Source: Hordeum vulgare subsp. vulgare
Taxonomy: Eukaryota > Streptophyta > Magnoliopsida > Poales > Poaceae
Reading direction: 5' to 3'
Length of the DNA: 64,000 nt
Assembly (NCBI RefSeq): GCF_904849725.1
Contig: NC_058518.1
Coordinates: 418,011,081-418,075,080, forward strand
In this document: positions 58,259 through 64,000 of the stretch, in pieces
Position numbering within the stretch: the stretch's first letter is position 1
How the letters are laid out: every line of letters begins with the position of its first letter
Position numbers and translations under genes: made by a program
Notes under the pieces: model-generated
Seen by the model: only the letters and a program-made list of their open reading frames with translations
Databases searched by the model: none
What the model was told of the DNA's origin: nothing

Positions 58259-58549
58259 CAAGCAAGTTGGATGCACCCCCACTAGTTCCATTGAAGAGCT
58301 TACCTTAGCTCATATGTGAATCCGTTGCATGGCAATCCCTACTCCTCACATCATATCTATCGTTTGGATTTCTCTCGCCTATGGTTGTCCTCATTAATGT
58401 GAGACTTTCACACCTTTTTGTCTTCCTTCCCCATCATTATTCAATTTGCCATCCTAAGTGCCAACATATCGTGCTTGCGCTCATCCATTGCATGAGTGCT
58501 CAAAGTCGAAAGGGAGAGGAACATTTTGACTTCTGCATGACTAGTGGTC
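58259..58549 (+). repeat. 291-bp host duplication, right copy
   Basis: Same as 52932-53222; it continues without a break into the rest of the Athila-like element, so this is the copy in original context. Confidence 0.94.
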
Positions 58550-58914
58550 TGGGGATGAGTCAAAATAAGATTCCAAAGGAGACCAAGTGTGAAGTTTAGT
58601 AGATTGAGTTCTCAATTAAAAATATATATTTTTATGCTCTAAACCTATCTCCCACTTCTTGCACGCAAACACCATTTGGAGACATTCGAGTCACGGACAG
58701 CGAGAGCTCTTGCACCTTTATGTTCTTACTTTGTTAATTTCAATAGTAGATATAGACTCTTGCTTGTTATTGTCTTGACCTGAATTTCATATCTTACTTG
58801 CTTTACTTTGAAGTTCTTATATGCATGTTAGCATGTCACCACAAAAATTATTTGTGTTATCATTTACCTACTCGAGGACGAGCAGGAATTAAGCTTGGGG
58901 ATGTTGATACGTCC
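58550..58914 (+). other. Athila-like 3' interior and polypurine tract
   Basis: Non-coding end of the interior. AAGCTTGGGGATGT (58901-58914) is the purine tract touching the 3' LTR; CTCGAGGACGAGCAGGAATT precedes it. Confidence 0.8.
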
Positions 58915-60561
58915 CAAACGTATCTATATTTTCTGTTTGTTCCATGATCTTTTGGGTGACATTTTTATATGTTTTGCTACACTTTTATATCTTTTACACA
59001 TATTTGGACTAACCTACTAACTCAGTGCACCCAGTGCCAATATCTGTCTGCTGATGTCTTTTCTGTAGGGAATTTTACCCCAATTTACCGAGCCCAAAAA
59101 AATCCCGAGAAAAATATATAAAAATCAGCATGACGGAAGCTTTGAGAGGCATCAAGTGGGGCCAAAGGGGAGCCAGGCGTCACCCACACGGCCTCCCTGC
59201 ACGACCCACCCCCTGGCCGCGCCCACAGGTCGCCTGTGTGGGGGCCCACGCCCTCTGGTGCCCTCCTTCGGCCTATATTTACCTCTTTGGTAGGAAACCC
59301 TTAAAGGAGATCCAGAATCGCGAACTTTTCAATCGTTTTGCCACTGCAGCGCTTCCGAGATCGGGACCGTCAGGAAACCTCTTCCCGGCACCCTGCCGGA
59401 GGGAGGATTGACCTCCGGGAGCTTCTCCACCATCATGGACTCTTCTCGGACGTGCCGTGATTAGTTATCCTTGGACCATGAGTCCATGACCAGTAGCTAT
59501 GTGATGTCTTCTCTCCAATCTTGTGCTTCAATGATTAGCCCTCGTGAGCTGCCCTACATGATCAAGGCATCTATGTAATTTTCCTGCTATTGCTATGGTT
59601 GGCTTGCTGGGATCCGATGGATTATGAGATGATGTTCAGATTGTGATGAGTTATATATTTGGTTATTCTTTTATATTATGTTCTTGAGTAATTCATGCAT
59701 GTTCTCTGTTGCTTTTTATTGCTTTGGTCGAGTAGTAGATTGTAACTCCAAGAGGGAGCGTTATGCATGATTCTGGGTTCATGCCCCCTGATGTCTAGCT
59801 TGCGTGACAGAAACATGAGACTAGGGGATGTGCTGTTGCAACAAAGGAGAAAACAACAGTGCTTGTGACCACGGTTGCAAGGATTGTTTACCTTACACAA
59901 AGTTTGTTAATGCAGTTGTCCGTTGCTTTGAGTTTACACTTTGGGTGGGGCTCGCAACTTAATACCAGCGAGATGTTCTGGATAGATATCTCAAGGTGGA
60001 TACTTAGTAAGTAGATGCTGATGAATAAATGATCTACTTGTTTTGGCATACTGCCCATTACTTTTGAGCCTCTAACTTTCTAGTAGCATGATTAGCATTG
60101 CGGTGCGTTTATAATTCTGTCAATTGCCCAACTGTAATTTGTTTACCCATCATAGTTGTTTATCGTCTTTTGGGAGAGAGACATCACTAGTGAACACCAT
60201 GTGACTCAGGTCCATATCACCACCATTGCTTACACCTCCACCATTTACTGCTTTCATTTACTTTTTCGTTGCAATCACTATCACTATTCCCGCTTGTGTT
60301 TTGATCCTTTGCAAACTACAAGGCCGGAGAGATTGACAACCTCTCTGTACTCATTGGGAGCAAAGTTATTTGTTGTGTGTGCAGGTCCACGTCTTCTGCT
60401 AGCGCCAGAGCAGCGGACACCTACTTGTTGAACCTCAGAGTCCTCCTGGTTCGATAAACCTTACAGTCCCCGTGTAAGGGAATCTGCTGCCGACTACATC
60501 TCCACCTTCCATTTGGCCTAATTAACAAGGGGCGAGAAGTATATCCATCAACTCGTCATCA
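58915..60561 (+). repeat. 3' LTR of the 45.4-kb element
   Basis: Full-length LTR (1,647 bp) with likely TATA sequences near 59113 and 59272. Followed by the GTTGG target duplication and then Tat RT sequence. Confidence 0.94.
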
Positions 60562-61474
60562 GTTGGCCAGCTAGTCCGGGTGGACAACTTCCATGATGAA
60601 GCCGGATGGAAGCAGTCGCTCCGATTGTGCGTCACTTCCCCTGAGCGAAGCGGCGCAAAGGTTGTTTGACCGGCTTTGCATCCGGTCGCACATGAAGCTT
60701 GTGCTCAGCGTACTTCCTCGGGACTCCTGGCATGTCCTTGGGGGACCATGCAAAGATTTCTCGATTCTCACTGAGGAAGTCGACGATCTTGCCTTCCTAT
60801 TTGGGGCTAAGGTTGGCGCCGATGGTGATGCACTGCTTGGGGTTGCCCGGGTCGAGTGGCAATTGCTTGGTTTCCTTGGATGGCTCGAATGTGGCCTCGC
60901 TGGTCGACTGGGACGGGGGAGTTGGCACGGCCGGCTCCTCGGTGGCCTGAGCCATGAGCCGGTCGAGCTGCCTCCTCTCCTCCGCAATCACCAGCGCCTC
61001 GTCCAGCCGGCTGCTGTCGCGTGCACACTCGACCGATTTCTTGTAGTCACCAGCAACACTGATAATGCCCTTGGGCCCAGGCATCTTCATCTTGAGGTAG
61101 GCGTAATGGGGGATCGCCATGAACTTGGCGAGCGCCGGCCTGCCCAACAGTGCATGATAGGGGCTGTCAAGGTTCACCACCTCGAACCAGATCAGCTCGC
61201 GACGGAAGTGTGCCTTGTTGCCAAAGAGGACGTCCATCTGGATCTTGCCAATGGGCGAGCAAGACTGTCCTGGCACAATGCCGTGGAAGACAGTCCTGGT
61301 CGTTTAGAGGTCCTTCTCCTTGAGCCCAAGCTTGAGGAGGGTGTCGAGGTAGAGGATGTTGATGTTGTTACCGCCATCGACCAACACCCGTGAGAACCGA
61401 CATGTGAGTCTCTTGGAAGCGATGGTGGGGTCGAGGATGAGCGCGTATGTGTCGGGGTTCGGCATCATCGCGGG
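60562..61474 (-). pseudogene. Tat protease and start of reverse transcriptase
   Basis: On the minus strand: a protease frame beginning at about 61380 with NNINILYLDTLLKLGLKEKD, then CSPIGKIQMDVLFG, HALLGRPALAKFMAIPHYAY and a charged linker (LVIAEERRQLDRLMAQ). The RT start follows down to 60567 (FIMEVVHPD, then a stop), where the Athila-like element interrupts it; the RT continues at 45420. Several stops. Confidence 0.82.
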
Positions 61475-63842
61475 ATGGTCCGCCCAGCTCCATGTAATTG
61501 TCTATTCAGACCAATGCATGTATTGAGGAACCGAGGGGACCTTGGCATTCACCTCATGTCGGCGCTCACGTTGGTTGTCCTTGTCGTCACCCTCGCTAGT
61601 GAAGACGATGTAGGCCCCGTCCTGGTCGGGGAACTGATCGTGGAGATGACCGTCATTGGGTGGTGGTGGAGCTGGAGCCGGACCTGGCCCACGAGATGGA
61701 TCTCGAGGAGCCGGCCCCAGGGGAGCTGGCAGACCCTCGCCTCGGGCCAGACGCTGCGAAAAGCTACACTGCTAGAGCGAGTATGTGGCCGGCTTCGCCC
61801 TGGTGTGCATTTTGCAGGGTGCGTCGAGCATCTGCTCGAAGGTGAGCTTGGGCTGCCAGGCGCTCTTGCCGGTTCGTTGTTGCTGAGCGCCGTATTGCGC
61901 AGTCGGCTGCTCTTCCTCTATGTTCACCACATGCTTGCTCCCAGGTCGCGGGTCTTGCTGATCCGCCTTGTGCTTGTTGTTTTGCCCGCCTTGGTTGTCG
62001 CTAGTCGGCTGAGTTGTAGCAGGTGGCGGGACGGGTTTGTCCATCGTGCTGACCTTGATCTGCATCACGGATTCGGCGTTGGCGTACTTGTCTGACTTGG
62101 CCATGAGTGCCGCCAAAGAGGTAGGCTTGGATCACATGAGCTTGTTCTTGAGAAGGGTGCCCTCTTGGCAGCCTTCGATGAAGTACTGAATGGCCTGTAC
62201 CTCATGCACTCCTTTGCAGGAGTTGTGCAACTTCGTCCAACGCATGACGTAGTCACAGAGGGGCTCGTCGGGCTTCTAGACACACATGGCCAGCTCGCAA
62301 GGGCGGCCGGGGCGTTTGTAGGTGCCGGTGAAGTTGTGAATGAAGGCCTCTTCGAAGTCAACCCAGGTGTTGACGCTGCCGGCTGGCAGGCTGTTAAGCC
62401 AGGTCTGACCCTAGCTGGCCAGCATGAGTGGCACATAGAGGACGTCTACGCGCTTGTTGCCCCTGGCGATGCCGACTGCGGTGGTATAGTCGATCAGCCA
62501 GTCCTTCGGCTTGGCGGAGTCGTTGTATTTTGGAGTGTCGCGGGGAAGGGTGAAGCCCGAAGGAAATGGCTCCCCGCGGATCTGGGGGCCGAAGCATGCC
62601 GGACCGACAGGACCCTCCTCCTCCAGGAGGGCCAATTGTGCGAGCCGGTCGAGGCGGGTGCGAGCGTAGTTCTTGCTGCGGAGGACGCGGGGACCGAGCC
62701 GAGCCGCGAGCTTGGGTCGGATAGGAGGTACGAGCGTGCGGGCCTTCCCCGCCACTCAGGCGGGGGAACTTCATGGACTGAGCCACCCTCATCTCCAGCG
62801 TGCTCACGAAGACAGCTGGATACCGCCTGATGCTCGCTCCGACGCTGGGAACGCCGACCGCGACTCCCCTCGGCCCTCCGGCCGGAGCCGTGAGGAGAGG
62901 ATGAATGCTGAGCTAGTTGACGACCACTTGGTAGCCGGTAACCCTCGTAGTCGAAACCAGGGGACACGAAGAAAGCATGGTCAGGGTCAAGCAACCCTGT
63001 TACTCGTTGGCGCCAGCGAGGAGGTCCTTGATGTGTTTTTATTCCCACGCACACTCCTCGCCCTCCAGGGCGTCCATCTCATCAAGGGCCACCTGGGTGG
63101 CCTGCATGTTGGCCGCGGGGTTGTCGTAGATGGGCAGCTTGCCGCCTAGGATTTCGGCAACAACCCGACCGCAACTGCGGATGTCACCACGTCAGTTGGG
63201 TCCATCGTCGGCCGAGGTGAAGCCGTAAGCGGAGTTGTATTCATGCTGCGCGGCCTCCATCCAACGCTTGGTGGTTGCGAGGGCGGTGCCCTCCACAAGC
63301 AGCTTTTTGCGGGCCTCCTCCATCTCGGCTCTAGCCAACGTCGGATTAGCCATCGGTGCGATGAGAGTGGTCAGACCAGCAAGGGTGGCATGAAGTTGGT
63401 CGGAAGGACCCGGACGGAGCGCGTCCGCGTCCGCCGCGGCCATGACATGACCCGATGTAGTGCTGGAGCCTGCGACCATCACCTCCATGAGGTCGGAGGA
63501 GATGGCGATGTTGAACGGGGCAAGATACCCCGCAAATGCTGGTGGATCGCTGCAGTCCAGTACGTCGCTGGGTTATTCGTTGGGTGCAGGTGCATCCTCA
63601 ACACTGAGTCCGCTGAAGTGCATGCAGAGGGCGTCGATGTCGATGTCCCCGCCAAGGTGGCAAGGCCTGTCGACGAAGCACTGGTTGTCGAAGAGGGTGC
63701 ATAGGCAAACGACGTCAGGAGTGCCGCTGCCGCCGCGCGGCTCGCTGATGGGTTCGATGGCGGAGCCTACGGGGCGGGAGGAGCTGACGATCAACACCGC
63801 GGAAGCCTCCGTAGGGGTAGGCTCCACGGGCGTGCTGATCAA
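61475..63842 (-). pseudogene. Tat gag
   Basis: Minus-strand frames: N-terminal (63842-63573; 63488-63192, with RAEMEEARKKLLVEGTALAT), an Arg-rich middle, the gag domain (62755-62120, RIPKYNDSAKPKDWLIDYTT-like, then a stop at about 62278) and the C-terminal basic part (62116-61772, MAKSDKYANAESVMQIK; KSAWQPKLTFEQMLDAPC). Multiple stops and shifts. Forms the particle in intact relatives. Confidence 0.8.
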
Positions 63843-63845
63843 TCC

Positions 63846-64000
63846 GGTAACACCCCTAGTCCCACCGGAGTGGTTGATGAACCAAGAGAACTACAATGTG
63901 CTCCCTGAGCTATTTGACAGAGGAGGAAGATGGAGCAGCCGGCTCGCAATCTACCTTTCCTATATGAGTGTGTGTGTGTGTAAGAATGGCTGGCCCTCTA
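63846..64000 (-). repeat. LTR piece of the Tat element, cut by window end
   Basis: Matches 29210-29390 in the same orientation at about 87%. It lies directly against the first codons of gag, with no leader or primer site between, so sequence has been lost here. Confidence 0.7.

Larger units (their letters stand above)
45421..60561 (+). mobile_element. Athila-like gag-protease element with nested Angela-like DNA
   Basis: LTRs 45421-46594 (deleted copy, 1,174 bp) and 58915-60561 (1,647 bp), ends TGATACGTCCCAAA...CTCGTCATCA, target duplication GTTGG at 45416-45420 and 60562-60566, tRNA-Asp-type primer site. The interior encodes gag and an aspartic protease only; RT and integrase are missing, so it is non-autonomous. 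LTRs about 93% identical outside the deletion. Angela-like DNA occupies 51115-58258. Inserted in the conserved RT block ...LANPVLV of the Tat element. Confidence 0.94.
29113..64000 (-). mobile_element. Tat-lineage Gypsy retrotransposon, decayed, hosting two insertions
   Basis: On the minus strand from the right: LTR piece (from 63846), gag (63842-61475), protease (about 61380-60800), RT (split at 60562/45420), Gypsy RNase H, a second archaeal-type RNase H, integrase (to 42295). A long gene on the opposite strand (30601-33786 and 40768-41476) and LTR-like sequence follow. Dual RNase H plus an antisense ORF downstream of pol are hallmarks of plant Tat elements (Grande/RIRE2/Retand-type). Athila-like elements interrupt it at 33787-40767 and 45421-60561. 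The right end passes out of the window; the left boundary near 29113 is approximate. Confidence 0.87.

Noticed and set aside
60593..61393. 266-codon plus-strand frame
   Set aside because: Exactly antisense to Tat protease and linker, which carry clear family motifs on the minus strand.
1..64000. tRNA, rRNA, riboswitch, bacterial defence or biosynthetic cluster
   Set aside because: No cloverleaf, rRNA or riboswitch core and no prokaryotic operon was seen; all coding signals are plant gene or plant transposon.

Overview
The window looks like repeat-rich intergenic DNA of a large-genome grass, most likely a Triticeae species (wheat, Aegilops, barley or rye). The signs are one plant gene with spliced introns, Stowaway MITEs (TA target sites, CTCCCTCCGT-type ends), 1.8-kb LTRs of the Angela/BARE/WIS type, Athila-like elements primed by tRNA-Asp, and nests several levels deep. 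I saw no rRNA or tRNA gene, no CRISPR array and no prokaryotic gene. This is established kinds of transposon biology plus one cellular gene; I did not find a new defence or metabolic system.

Layout. (1) 1-3602 (+): the last five coding exons of a P5A-type ATPase (homolog of Arabidopsis PDR2/MIA), with a Stowaway MITE in its last intron. (2) 4241-16990 (+): an old Copia element ('Copia I') with short LTRs and target duplication TGTAG. A truncated minus-strand Angela-like element (6692-12182) sits in its gag and is flanked by a 216-bp duplication of host sequence. (3) 17139-17641: two adjacent Stowaway MITEs. (4) 17908-28611 (+): a 5'-truncated LINE with a 20-bp target duplication, split by a minus-strand Copia element ('Copia II', 18731-28573, target duplication ATATG), which carries two head-to-tail Helitrons, one with captured exon-like DNA. 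(5) 29113-64000 (-): a Tat-lineage Gypsy element (gag, protease, RT, RNase H, second archaeal-type RNase H, integrase) with a plus-strand antisense gene downstream of pol. It is split twice by Athila-like non-autonomous elements, at 33787-40767 (TSD GCGGG, in the antisense gene) and 45421-60561 (TSD GTTGG, in RT). The second contains Angela-like DNA: a solo LTR, a 291-bp host duplication, and a truncated element with an open 534-codon gag-protease-integrase reading frame.

How the parts relate. Apart from the ATPase, almost everything is retrotransposon coding sequence in decay. The value of the window is in its history: complete target duplications allow insertions to be ordered (Tat Gypsy, then Athila-like, then Angela-like; LINE, then Copia II, then Helitrons). 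Two separate Angela insertions carry the same kind of rearrangement. Two Athila-like families share structured non-coding motifs (a GTTGGG/CCCAAC hairpin and repeats of the polypurine-tract motif AAGCTTGGGGATG).

All similarity statements come from reading the sequence and from knowledge of the families, not from a database search. Percent identities are eye counts over parts of the alignments.
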